A stretch of 64,000 bases of DNA from Saccharothrix longispora (GTDB taxonomy: Bacteria > Actinomycetota > Actinomycetes > Mycobacteriales > Pseudonocardiaceae): contig NZ_NSDM01000017.1 in assembly GCF_030852425.1 (NCBI RefSeq), forward strand, positions 63,899 to 127,898. The letters are read 5' to 3'. The notes beneath the pieces are model-generated. The model was not told where the DNA came from, searched no databases, and saw only the letters and a list, made by a program, of their open reading frames with translations. Each line of letters begins with the position of its first letter. Within the stretch, counting starts at the first letter, position 1. This document shows, one piece after another, positions 25,807 to 33,930 of the stretch. The translations under genes and the position numbers were made by a program.

Positions 25807-26883
25807 ATGACCTCGAACCGCACCACCGACGCGGCGACACCGCCGGTCCACGACCACATCACCGACGCCGTCAAGGCGCCGGCGCTCGTCCGCCTCGCCC
25901 CGAACGTCGTGCTGATGCGGTTCGAGACGCTGAAGGTCTACGCCGCCGACGGCGCGGTCCGCCACCTCCTCGGCACCGGCGCGATCCGGCCCGGGCAGAC
26001 GCTGGTGGACAGCTCCAGCGGCATCTACGCCCTCGCGCTGGCCATGGCCTGCCACCGCCACGGCCTGCGCTGCCGGATCGTCGCCTCCACGACGGTCGAC
26101 GACACGATCCGCGCCCAGCTGGAGGTCCTGGGCGTCACCGTGGACCAGATGCCGCCGTCGGACGACCTGCGGCTGGACCAGAACCGCCGGGTGGCCCGCG
26201 TCCGCGAGCTGCTGGCCCGCGACCCCGACCTGCACTGGATGCGCCAGTACCACGACGACGTGCACCACCTGGGTTACGCCGAGGCCGCCGACCTGCTGCG
26301 CGGCGCGTTACCGGGCGAGCAGCTCACGGTGGTGGGGAGCGTGGGGACCGGCGCGTCCACCGGCGGCCTCACCCGGTCGCTGCGGGAGCACGACCCGCGC
26401 ACCCTGCTGGTGGGCGTGCAGCCGTTCGGCAGCGTCACGTTCGGCAGCGAGCGCTTCACCGACCCCGACGCGATCATCGCGGGCATCGGCAGCGCCATCC
26501 ACTTCGACAACGTCCACCACGACCTCTACGACCGGGTCCACTGGCTGGACTTCCGGCACGCCATGGCCGCCACGATCGGCCTGCTGCGCGAGCACGCCGT
26601 GTTCGCCGGCCTGTCCACCGGCGCCGCGCACCTGGTCGCGCGGTGGGAGGCCGCCCGCCACCCCGACCGCACGCACGTCGTCATCGGCGCCGACACCGGC
26701 CACCGCTACACCCAGCGGGTCTTCGCCCGCCACCGCGAGGCGCTCGACCCCGCCGAGCTCGCCCCGGTCGAGATCGCCTCGCTCGACGAGCTGACCCCGC
26801 CGTGGGCGGCCATCGACTGGGCGCGCCGCCCCCGCGGCCCGCTCGTCCCCACCCAGGAACGCTGGAAGGACCCCGTGCCGTGA
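25807..26883 (+). CDS. PLP-dependent enzyme, cysteine-synthase fold (tryptophan synthase beta superfamily)
   Basis: A 358-residue fold-type II PLP enzyme. The likely Schiff-base lysine is Lys43 in RFETLKVYAADGAV, an unusual version of the SxKxR motif. An Asn/Ser-type DSSSGIYALALAMACHRHG loop follows, and the phosphate-binding glycine loop is GSVGTGASTGG. Relatives include cysteine synthases and SbnA/diaminopropionate-type enzymes, which make unusual amino acids by beta-replacement. ATG 25807 has CGGAAGGG upstream. The stop overlaps the GTG of the ATP-grasp gene (GTGA), a strong sign that both act together: one makes an amino acid and the other ligates it. The product is unknown. Confidence 0.82.
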   Translation: MTSNRTTDAATPPVHDHITDAVKAPALVRLAPNVVLMRFETLKVYAADGAVRHLLGTGAIRPGQTLVDSSSGIYALALAMACHRHGLRCRIVASTTVDDTIRAQLEVLGVTVDQMPPSDDLRLDQNRRVARVRELLARDPDLHWMRQYHDDVHHLGYAEAADLLRGALPGEQLTVVGSVGTGASTGGLTRSLREHDPRTLLVGVQPFGSVTFGSERFTDPDAIIAGIGSAIHFDNVHHDLYDRVHWLDFRHAMAATIGLLREHAVFAGLSTGAAHLVARWEAARHPDRTHVVIGADTGHRYTQRVFARHREALDPAELAPVEIASLDELTPPWAAIDWARRPRGPLVPTQERWKDPVP

Positions 26884-28088
26884 CCATCGCCCTGCTCGAA
26901 GCGCTCACCTTCGGCCTCGGCCGCCTCGCGGACGCCGGCCGGGACGCGGGCCACGACCTGGTCCTGCTGACCGGGGACCGGTCGATCTACACCCACGAGC
27001 TGAGCCGGCTCGGACCGGACCGGCTGCGGGTGGTGGACATCGACACCACCGACGTCGCGGCGTGCGAGCGGGTGTTGCGCGACCTGCCCGACCTGGCCGG
27101 GTTGATCAGCTCCACCGACACCTGGGCGCTCCCCGGCGCGGAACTCGCCCACCGGCTGGGCCTGCCCGGCCCGTCCCCCGAGGCCGTCCGGACCCTGCGG
27201 GACAAGGCGGCCGTGCGGGCACTGCTGCACGAGCACGGCCTGAGCCGCAGCGGCCCGCTGGACCCGGCGTCGGCCGACGCGTTCCCGCTGGTGCTCAAGG
27301 ACTCCGCCGGCACGTCGTCCCGGGCGGTGTGGCTGTGCCGCTCCCCCGCCGAGCGCGACGCCGCGCTGCGCGAGGCCGCCGGCACCGCGCTCAAGGGCCG
27401 GTTGATCGCCGAACCGTACTTCGCGGGCCCGCTCTACAGCGCTGAGACGATCACCTGGCGGGGTCGGACCCGGCTGCTCGGCGTGCTCAGCCGCGTCATC
27501 TCCCCCGAACCCGCGCGCCGCGAGGAGGCCGCGGCGTTCCCCGTCGCCTTCCCCGACGACGACCTGCGCGGGCTGGGGACGTGGATCGACCGGGTCCTCG
27601 CGGTCGCCGGGCACGAGCGCGGCTTCGCGCACACCGAGTTCGTCCTCACCGCCGACGGCCCCGAGGTGGTCGAGGTCAACGCCCGCATCGGCGGCGCCCT
27701 GGTCGGCGAGGCCCTGTGCCGGTCACTGGGCGTGAACGCCTACGCGTCGATGGTCCAGGTCGCCCTGGGCGCGCCGCCCGACCTGCTCGACGGGGCGGCC
27801 GGCGGTGGTCCCGCGACCGGGTTCGTGCTGGTCTACCCGCGCGAAGCCGGCGTGCTGGAGGGCTGGAGCGGCCTGGACCGCCTCGCCGACCTGCCCGGCG
27901 CCCCCGAGTGGTACCCGACCGCGAGCCCCGGTGACGTGCTGGAACACCTCGCCGACCAGCGGTCCTGCACCGGCATCGTGCTCGCCGGAGGCCCCACCGC
28001 CGAACTGGCCCTGCACCGCGCCCTGGCCGCCGCGGGCGGGATCGCCCCGGTGGTGCGGGCGGAGGAGCGCGCGGACGCGCCGGCGTGA
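26880..28088 (+). CDS. ATP-grasp carboxylate-amine ligase
   Basis: A 402-residue ATP-grasp protein of the carbamoyl-phosphate-synthase/biotin-carboxylase type. The N-terminal Rossmann-like domain ends near residue 95; the ATP-binding Lys is in FPLVLKDSAGTSSRAVW; the LIAEPYFAGPLYSAET strand and the metal-binding EVVEVNARIGGALVGEA follow. The C-terminal 110 residues form the usual ATP-grasp cap. Such enzymes join a carboxylate to an amine through an acyl-phosphate. It is translationally coupled to the PLP enzyme, so I infer a two-gene module for a small peptide or amino-acid conjugate, possibly a metal ligand. No exporter gene follows; the next gene is convergent. Confidence 0.85.
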   Translation: MTIALLEALTFGLGRLADAGRDAGHDLVLLTGDRSIYTHELSRLGPDRLRVVDIDTTDVAACERVLRDLPDLAGLISSTDTWALPGAELAHRLGLPGPSPEAVRTLRDKAAVRALLHEHGLSRSGPLDPASADAFPLVLKDSAGTSSRAVWLCRSPAERDAALREAAGTALKGRLIAEPYFAGPLYSAETITWRGRTRLLGVLSRVISPEPARREEAAAFPVAFPDDDLRGLGTWIDRVLAVAGHERGFAHTEFVLTADGPEVVEVNARIGGALVGEALCRSLGVNAYASMVQVALGAPPDLLDGAAGGGPATGFVLVYPREAGVLEGWSGLDRLADLPGAPEWYPTASPGDVLEHLADQRSCTGIVLAGGPTAELALHRALAAAGGIAPVVRAEERADAPA

Positions 28089-28121
28089 CCCGGGCGCCTG
28101 GCTCGTCCGCGCACCGCCGGG

Positions 28122-29498
28122 TCAGAGGTGGTCGAACAGCGGCGGGAAGACCAGCACCACGACCCACGCCCACCCGGCGTACACCGGGAGGTAACCGGTC
28201 TGCCAGCGTTCGAGCGCCGTGAACGGTCCGCGCCGGCGGACCAGGCCCAGCAGCAGCCAGGCGGACCAGGCGAGGTTGGCCAGCAGGATGGCGTTCTCCC
28301 CGAGCGCCGCCGCCTTGTTGGGCGTGGTGCCGTACTCGCTGATGCGGCCGGTGATCGCCAGCAGCACCAGCACGTCGATGGCCAGCGCGCTGACCACGAG
28401 GGCGAGTTGCAGCCTGTCGAACAGGCCGGGCGGGGCCAGCGGGTCGCGGGCCGAGATCGAGTAGAGCAGCAGCCCCAGCACCACGACCAGCAGGAGGTCG
28501 AACAGGATCAGCGCCTCGCGTTCGACGTCGATGCCGCCCCGGGTGAGGCCGAACGTGACGAGGAACGCCAGCAGCGCCACGGTGAACAACGGGGTGAACA
28601 GCCGCGTGAGCACCGGGGCGATGTTCTCGACGACGCTCTGCTTGGCCTCCACCAGCCACCCGGCCACCACCACCGCGGCCGCCGCGCCGCACGGGAGCAC
28701 CCACTCCGCGACGACGTGCTCCGGCGACACCCCGATGGCCTGGAACGTCCCGAACAGGAAGCCGACCAGCACGCCGCCGCCGAGGGCGATGAGGACGTAG
28801 TAGACGAACAGCTCGCCGGTGAAGCGGACGAAGTCCATGCGCCGGCGCGGTGAGCGCAGGTCGTCCGACGCGTAGGCCAGGCCGACCGCGAACCACAGGG
28901 CGATGGGCAGGTGGATGGCGGTGAGGACCACCGACTGCGACTCGTCCGCGAGCGGGTAGGCGTTGGCCGCGACCGCGCCGAGCGCGAACAGCGCCACCAG
29001 GGCGCCGACCACCGCCTTCGACGCGCCGCGGCGCCACGCCAGGAAGGCCGCCAACCAGGGCAGCGCGAACAGGGCGGCGTTGGTCCCGTAGAACGCGCCG
29101 TCCGCCTCGGGGGTGAGGCCGAACAGCTCCGGCGCCTTGACCGACACCGCCGCGCCCACCGCGCAGCCGACCGCCACGAGCAGGTCGTGCCGCGACGTGG
29201 CGCCCTCCGCCTGGTCGTCGGTCCCGCCGGTCAGCACCAGCTGCTTCCACAGCCGTTCCGAGTGCTCCCGGGCGAACTCGCGGGACAGCTCGTCCAGGCT
29301 GCCCATGCGCTTGACCGCGACCAGGAACGCCTCGTCGGCGCGCAGACCGGCGTCGACGAGCTCGTCGACGGACCCGCGCAGGTGGTCCTCCAGCTCCTCG
29401 ACGTCGGGCTGCCGCAGCTCCTTGCGGCGCTCCACGTACCGGCGCCACTGGTCGAACTGGGCCTCCAGCCCGTCCCCGCCGCCCGAACCGCTCGTCAC
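28122..29498 (-). CDS. Permease-prefix-domain membrane protein
   Basis: A 458-residue protein. The first 85 residues are a soluble helical permease prefix domain (FDQWRRYVERRKELRQPDVE, then ELEDHLRGSVDELVDAGLRADEAF split over two helices). The rest contains about ten hydrophobic helices in pairs without ABC or MFS motifs. The GTG start overlaps the PadR stop (GTGA), a very common actinobacterial and acidobacterial pairing in which the PadR protein controls the membrane protein. A transport or antibiotic-stress role is likely but unproven. Confidence 0.82.
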   Translation of the reverse strand: MTSGSGGGDGLEAQFDQWRRYVERRKELRQPDVEELEDHLRGSVDELVDAGLRADEAFLVAVKRMGSLDELSREFAREHSERLWKQLVLTGGTDDQAEGATSRHDLLVAVGCAVGAAVSVKAPELFGLTPEADGAFYGTNAALFALPWLAAFLAWRRGASKAVVGALVALFALGAVAANAYPLADESQSVVLTAIHLPIALWFAVGLAYASDDLRSPRRRMDFVRFTGELFVYYVLIALGGGVLVGFLFGTFQAIGVSPEHVVAEWVLPCGAAAAVVVAGWLVEAKQSVVENIAPVLTRLFTPLFTVALLAFLVTFGLTRGGIDVEREALILFDLLLVVVLGLLLYSISARDPLAPPGLFDRLQLALVVSALAIDVLVLLAITGRISEYGTTPNKAAALGENAILLANLAWSAWLLLGLVRRRGPFTALERWQTGYLPVYAGWAWVVVLVFPPLFDHL

Positions 29499-29869
29499 GC
29501 GCGGCCCCCCGTCGGCATGGCGACCAGCAGCCCGGGGCCGTCGGGGCCGCGCCAGACCTCCTTGAGCGTGTTCACGACCGCGGCCCACTGGCGGCGCTGC
29601 TCGGCGAGTTCGGCCAGGCCGCTGTCGGTGACGCGGTAGTACTTGCGCCGCCGCTCACCGGCGACCGACCGCCAGTCGGATTCCACGTGCCCGAGGCGTT
29701 CGAGCCGGTGCAGCAACGGGTAGAGCAGCCCTTCGGTCCAGTCCAGCTCGCCCCCGGACAGCTCGTTGATCCGCTTGAGGATGGCGTAGCCGTAGCTGTC
29801 CTCCTCGGCCAGGATGCCCAGCACCATCGGCGTCGCCGAGGCGGCCACGAGATCCTTGGCGACTTTCAC
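29495..29869 (-). CDS. PadR family transcriptional regulator
   Basis: A 124-residue winged-helix repressor. It has the PadR core MVLGILAEEDSYGYAILKRI, TEGLLYPLLHRLERLGHVES and GERRRKYYRVTDSGLAELAE, followed by a C-terminal helix for dimerisation. GTG 29869 was chosen for GGAGGA 5 bp upstream; an in-frame extension to 29938 lacks a ribosome site and would cover the promoter. It probably represses its own promoter at 29910-29938, where TACCTAACACTACTATG includes a short dyad-like AACACTACT element, and the coupled membrane gene. Confidence 0.9.
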   Translation of the reverse strand: MKVAKDLVAASATPMVLGILAEEDSYGYAILKRINELSGGELDWTEGLLYPLLHRLERLGHVESDWRSVAGERRRKYYRVTDSGLAELAEQRRQWAAVVNTLKEVWRGPDGPGLLVAMPTGGRA

Positions 29870-29909
29870 CGGTTTCCTCCGCACACGTCGAACCCTGGAT
29901 GTGCGAGGC

Positions 29910-29938
29910 ATAGTAGTGTTAGGTATCGATGGCGGCAA
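29910..29938 (-). promoter_or_regulatory. Promoter of the padR-membrane protein operon
   Basis: On the minus strand TTGCCG (29938-29933), 17 bp, and TACTAT (29915-29910) form a good primary-sigma promoter 41 bp before the padR start. The spacer and -10 region are AT-rich compared with the surroundings and suit autorepression. The remaining 265 bp up to the pucR stop (29939-30203) hold no gene that I can support. Confidence 0.6.
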
Positions 29939-30177
29939 GCACCGCGGGCACCGGGCTCGTGGACCTCGGTCCGGGCGGAAGCGCGAACGGGCGCACCGGA
30001 GTGCGCCGTCCTCGGCTGCACCCCGGTGCGGTGGCCCGGTTCCCCCTCCCCGGGAAACCGCCCTTCACGGGTTGGCCCCCGTGCGGCCGGCACACCCCCG
30101 TTCCGGCCTTGCACCAATGCTCTCCTGCCGTGAAGACGACGACAACGGGACGATTCGGCCACCTCAAGGGCTCATTC

Positions 30178-30196
30178 GTTGCCGGTTCCCGGCAAC
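30178..30196. promoter_or_regulatory. Dyad GTTGCCGG-N3-CCGGCAAC after the pucR gene
   Basis: GTTGCCGGTTCCCGGCAAC has perfect 8-bp arms and a 3-bp centre. It lies 8-26 bp beyond the stop of the minus-strand PucR gene. It could act as a short terminator hairpin, but the same 7-bp arms recur upstream of that gene (31408-31424), and related dyads flank the second PucR gene (63658-63706), so a regulator-binding site is equally possible. Confidence 0.5.
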
Positions 30197-30203
30197 AGGG
30201 GTG

Positions 30204-31388
30204 TCACGGTGCCTGCTCGGCGTCCGCGGGCAGGCCGAGCAGCTTCGCGCCGAGGACCGCGACGTGCAGCGAGAGCGCCTGCGACGGGTCGTCCACCGAG
30301 TACCCCGTCAACTCCTTGACCCGTTGGAGCCGGTAGGTGACCGTGCGGACGCCGACGTGCAGTTCCCTGGCGCAGGCGGTCGCCACCTGGCCGCAGGCGA
30401 AGTAGGCCGACAGCGTGTCGAGCAGTGGCCGTTCACCGCCCCGCGCGCCGCGCAGCGGCTCCAGCACGACCGACACCAGGTCGGCCAGCGCGGCGCTGTC
30501 GCGCAGCAGCACCTGGTACACCAGCAGGTCCTCGGCCCGGTGCTGCCGGCCCGGCAGTCCCAACCGGCCCGCGATGTCCACCGCGTACCGGGCCTGCTCG
30601 AACGACCGCACCACACCCCCCGGCCCCGACTGGGCGCGCCCGACCCCCACCGACCACGCCGCGCCCGCACCGAGCGCACCGGTCACCTGGCGCACGAACT
30701 CGTCGATCACCGCGACCATGGTCCCCGGCACGACGCACACCAGCAGGTCGCTCTTCGTGGTCACCAGGACGTCGCGCGAGTCCAGCCGCAGGTGCAACGA
30801 CGCCTCCACCGCCCTGGCCACCTCGCCCCCGTCCACCACCGGCTCCGCCGCCCGCACCACCGCCACCACGTTGCTGCCGGCCAGCCGCAGCCCGAACCGC
30901 TCCGCCCGCTCGGCCAACCGCCCCAGGTTGCGCCCGTCGAGCAGGTCGTCCACGAACTCCCGCCGGAACGACTCCTCCTGCCGCACCGACCAGCGCTGCG
31001 CCTTCTCGTACCCCTCCGTGACCGCCATCACCGCCGCGTCCGCCGCGCGCAGCACCGCCTCACCCGCCGCGCGCACCGCGTCGGCGTCCCCCGCCCCGCG
31101 CACACCGGTCAACAACGGCCACGCCAACCACGTGGCACTCAAGTGCAGGTCGATCACGCCCCGCAGGGGGATGCCCCGCTCGGCCGCGCGCGAGCCGACG
31201 TCGTGGCGCACCCGCAACCGGTCCGCACCGAAGGACTCCCCCGTCACGCTGACCTCGTCGAGATCCGCGACGTACTCCCCGATCAGGTCCGCCGGAACGC
31301 CGTGGGCATCGCGGCTCGCCCGCTCCGCGATACCCGTCAACAGGTCCGACCGGTCGTCACGCACGGGGCTCCGCCTGATTCGCGCCAT
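30204..31388 (-). CDS. PucR/CdaR family transcriptional regulator
   Basis: A 394-residue regulator. The N-terminal half is a helical sensor-like domain. The middle (about 165-290) is the GGDEF-like CdaR domain with SNVVAVVRAAEPVVD and WSVGVGRAQSGPGGVVRSFE. The C-terminal HTH_30 domain (about 325-385) includes TLSAYFACGQVATACARELHV and VRTVTYRLQRVKELTG. PucR proteins often control nitrogen, purine, proline or amino-acid catabolism genes. ATG 31388 starts the frame, 20 bp from the upstream dyad. No metabolic gene is adjacent, so its target is not evident; autoregulation through the dyads is likely. Confidence 0.88.
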   Translation of the reverse strand: MARIRRSPVRDDRSDLLTGIAERASRDAHGVPADLIGEYVADLDEVSVTGESFGADRLRVRHDVGSRAAERGIPLRGVIDLHLSATWLAWPLLTGVRGAGDADAVRAAGEAVLRAADAAVMAVTEGYEKAQRWSVRQEESFRREFVDDLLDGRNLGRLAERAERFGLRLAGSNVVAVVRAAEPVVDGGEVARAVEASLHLRLDSRDVLVTTKSDLLVCVVPGTMVAVIDEFVRQVTGALGAGAAWSVGVGRAQSGPGGVVRSFEQARYAVDIAGRLGLPGRQHRAEDLLVYQVLLRDSAALADLVSVVLEPLRGARGGERPLLDTLSAYFACGQVATACARELHVGVRTVTYRLQRVKELTGYSVDDPSQALSLHVAVLGAKLLGLPADAEQAP

Positions 31389-31407
31389 GGAGCCAGTCTC
31401 ACAGCAC

Positions 31408-31424
31408 TTGCCGGAACCCGGCAA
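31408..31424. promoter_or_regulatory. Dyad TTGCCGG-N3-CCGGCAA upstream of pucR
   Basis: TTGCCGGAACCCGGCAA has the same 7-bp arms as the site after the gene. It lies 20-36 bp upstream of the PucR start, a normal place for an autoregulatory operator, and 110 bp before the divergent small gene at 31534. Confidence 0.55.
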
Positions 31425-31533
31425 TCGAGGGCGTTCGCTTCGGCCTGCGTCGGGTCTGTTTCCCGTCAGCCGTGCCTGTGACCATGGGACCCATCGCCGG
31501 CGCCGCCGGTCCGCGACCGAGGGGGGTGCCGAC

Positions 31534-31953
31534 ATGCGGTGGTCGCTGTGGCTCGTGCAGATCGGCCTGCTGCTGGGCGTCCCGGGCGTCCCGGGCACCG
31601 CGCGGTGGGTGACGGTCGTCCCGGCCGCGCTCGCCACCGGGGCGCTCGCCCTCGGGTACGGCGCGCGGCGGCGGCACAGCGCGCGCCTGCTCCGCCTGCA
31701 CGGGGACGACCTCGCGCCGGGCGCCGTCCGCTCGGCGGAGCACGAAGCGCCCACCACGTGGGAGGAGTTCGAGCGGCAGCGCTTCCGGGCGATCGCGGAG
31801 CGGCTCCAGGACGAGGACCGCGAGTTCACCGCGCGCATCCGCGCCCTGGACCGGGCCGGCGGCACGACCGCCTTCCTGGCGCGCCTGCTGCCGGGTGGTC
31901 CCCGCCGTGCGCGCCCGTCGCCCCGACCGGACGGCGGACCGGGCGACCGGTGA
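31534..31953 (+). CDS. Small membrane-anchored hypothetical protein
   Basis: A 139-residue protein with two N-terminal hydrophobic helices (about 4-20 and 25-43), then a basic ARRRHSARLLRLH segment, a charged helical stretch (TTWEEFERQRFRAIAERLQD) likely to form a coiled coil, and a disordered Pro/Arg tail. ATG 31534 follows GAGGGGGG. It diverges from the PucR gene and is convergent with the lipase-like gene. No family is recognised. Confidence 0.6.
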   Translation: MRWSLWLVQIGLLLGVPGVPGTARWVTVVPAALATGALALGYGARRRHSARLLRLHGDDLAPGAVRSAEHEAPTTWEEFERQRFRAIAERLQDEDREFTARIRALDRAGGTTAFLARLLPGGPRRARPSPRPDGGPGDR

Positions 31954-31989
31954 CCGGGTCGGGACCGGTCGGACCGCGACGAACGCGCC

Positions 31990-33081
31990 CTACCCGGTCT
32001 CGCGCAGCCAGTCGAGCACCGTCTCGTGGACGCTGTCGTGGCGCTGGAGGTCGAAGTGGTTCAGCCCGCCCAGCCACCGCCGGTCGGCGTCCAGTTCGGG
32101 GTGGGCCGCGCTGACCGGGTCGACCAGCAGGTCGCCGATGATGCGGCTGAACGCGCTGTCCTCGGAGCGGGACAGGGTCGCGGACACGAACAGCTGCCGC
32201 ACGCCGGCCGGCGGCGGCGGGTCCTCCCGGCGCTCCGCGTCCTCACCGGCCCACTGGTGCTCGTGCAGGTAGCCCTCCGCCAGGTCCTTGATGCCGTCGC
32301 TGCGCAACGCCAGCAGCCAGCACAGCGGGGCGGCCGGCCAGAGCCTTTCGAGCACCGCCGCGGTGCGGGCGACGGCGCGTTCCAGCGGCGCCCCGGCGTG
32401 CGGCGTGCCCAGGCACACCAGGCGCGTCACCAGCGACGAGCAGCGCGCCCCCCGTTCGTGGGCCTGGTGCGCGGCGCTGCGCGCCACGAGGCCGCCCATC
32501 GAGTGACCGACGAGGACGATGTCGGTGACCTCCACCGGCCACGCCCCGACCAGCTCGTCGAGCAGGTCGACCAGCTCCCGGCCGTTGTCGGACACGTGGC
32601 GGCCGGAGTTGTAGCGCAGGTACAGCGGCGTGCACGGCACGGCGGCGGCGAGCCTGCTGCCGAAGTCGGTGCCGGAGCAGCCCTTCTCGGGCTCGTCGGC
32701 GTGGAACCAGGAGCGCTCGGTGTCCACGAGCCCGTGCAGGAACACCACCAGGCGTCCCCGGGCGGACGGGTAGGCCGCCGCGAGCGAGGCGCGGTCCAGC
32801 CGGACCCGGCGGTGGTCGAGCCGCAGGGACATCGCCGAGGGCAGCGTGTCGCCGCGCGGGGCCACCCGGTCGCCGAAGGCGCCGTTGGCGAACCCGATCA
32901 CCCGCTGCCCCACCTCGGACTTCACCAGCGCGCCGGGCGGCCACAGCCCCGTCGCGCCCGAGGCGACGGCGTCGGGCAGCGCCCGGACCGCGCCCAGCAC
33001 CGCGCCGAACGCCCGGGACACCAGGTCGACGCCCAGGCCGGCCCCGTCCACCGGGCCGGGTGACGTGGGAATGAGCACCAT
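31990..33081 (-). CDS. Alpha/beta-hydrolase, PGAP1/triacylglycerol-lipase-like
   Basis: A 363-residue hydrolase. The oxyanion region is LVVFLHGLVDTERSW, the nucleophile elbow is VGHSMGGLVAR, and the final GGLNHFDLQRHDSVHETVL contains the catalytic His. A CLGTPHAGAPLERAVA segment is typical of PGAP1-like and bacterial lipases acting on long-chain esters. There is no signal peptide, so it is cytoplasmic. ATG 33081 is preferred because GAGGTG stands at a usable distance; GTG 33111 is an alternative ten codons longer with a poor ribosome site. It stands alone between convergent and divergent neighbours. Confidence 0.85.
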   Translation of the reverse strand: MVLIPTSPGPVDGAGLGVDLVSRAFGAVLGAVRALPDAVASGATGLWPPGALVKSEVGQRVIGFANGAFGDRVAPRGDTLPSAMSLRLDHRRVRLDRASLAAAYPSARGRLVVFLHGLVDTERSWFHADEPEKGCSGTDFGSRLAAAVPCTPLYLRYNSGRHVSDNGRELVDLLDELVGAWPVEVTDIVLVGHSMGGLVARSAAHQAHERGARCSSLVTRLVCLGTPHAGAPLERAVARTAAVLERLWPAAPLCWLLALRSDGIKDLAEGYLHEHQWAGEDAERREDPPPPAGVRQLFVSATLSRSEDSAFSRIIGDLLVDPVSAAHPELDADRRWLGGLNHFDLQRHDSVHETVLDWLRETG

Positions 33082-33215
33082 GTCGCTGCACCTCACCCGC
33101 TCGGTCGGCACCCACCGTGACGGTCACGGTTCGCGATGAGTACCCCGATCGGTGTACGAACACACGTTCCCGCGACGCACCCGGTAGAACCGCAGGTCGG
33201 GGGCGGGACGGTCGC

Positions 33216-33854
33216 TCAGGGCAGCCGGTCGTACCCGACGAAGGTGAACACGCGCCCGCCCGCGACCAACGGCCGCGGTTCACCGCGGAAGCGGTGCGCA
33301 CCGACGCCGAAGCCCTCGTCCGGCCCGGACAGCCAGTGGCGGTCGAACCCCCGCTGCTCGAACCACCCGCAGATCGACGGCACCAGGTCCGGGGCGCCGC
33401 GGTGCCGGGTCCAGAGCACCGTGCCACCGGTCGCGCACAACCGGGTGCAGGCATCGACGGTCCGCTCGACGTCCTCGTCGGTGATGTTGCCGAACACCCC
33501 GCAGACCAGCACGAGGTCCGCCTGCGCCAGGTCGAGGTAGTGGTCGGTGGCCGAGGCGTCGGCCGTCACCACCTCCACCCCCGCCAGGCCCGCCGCCCGC
33601 GCGGCCTCCGCCGCGATCCCCGCGTTGCGCGGGTCCAGCTCCACCAGGCGCGCGCGGACGTCGTCCCGCCTCGGGTGCCCGGCGAGCACCTCCAGCAGGT
33701 CGCGCCCCTGACCGGCGCACAGGCTGATCACCCGCAGCGGTCCCGGCGGGCCGTCGTCCAGGGCGGCCCTGACCTGCGCCTGCACGGCGCGCAACCGCAG
33801 CGACAGCGACGAACCGGGGCGGTCGTAGTCGTCGTGCCAACCGAGCCAGTCCAC
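33216..33854 (-). CDS. Class I SAM-dependent methyltransferase
   Basis: A 212-residue methyltransferase. The SAM-binding motif I is VISLCAGQGRDLLEVL, followed by ARLVELDPRN, VVTADASATDHYL and LVLVCGVFGNITDED, matching actinobacterial class I methyltransferases of unknown substrate. The start is GTG 33854. It is 76 bp downstream of the ATP-grasp gene on the same strand and may be its operon partner; N- or O-methylation of a ligated amino acid or peptide would then be a reasonable guess. Confidence 0.8.
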   Translation of the reverse strand: MDWLGWHDDYDRPGSSLSLRLRAVQAQVRAALDDGPPGPLRVISLCAGQGRDLLEVLAGHPRRDDVRARLVELDPRNAGIAAEAARAAGLAGVEVVTADASATDHYLDLAQADLVLVCGVFGNITDEDVERTVDACTRLCATGGTVLWTRHRGAPDLVPSICGWFEQRGFDRHWLSGPDEGFGVGAHRFRGEPRPLVAGGRVFTFVGYDRLP

Positions 33855-33930
33855 GGCGCCGACCCTACGGCGACCGGTCGGCGCCGGGAAGCCCCGCCGA
33901 CCGGACCGGCCACGGGCCTTCGCGTCCGGG

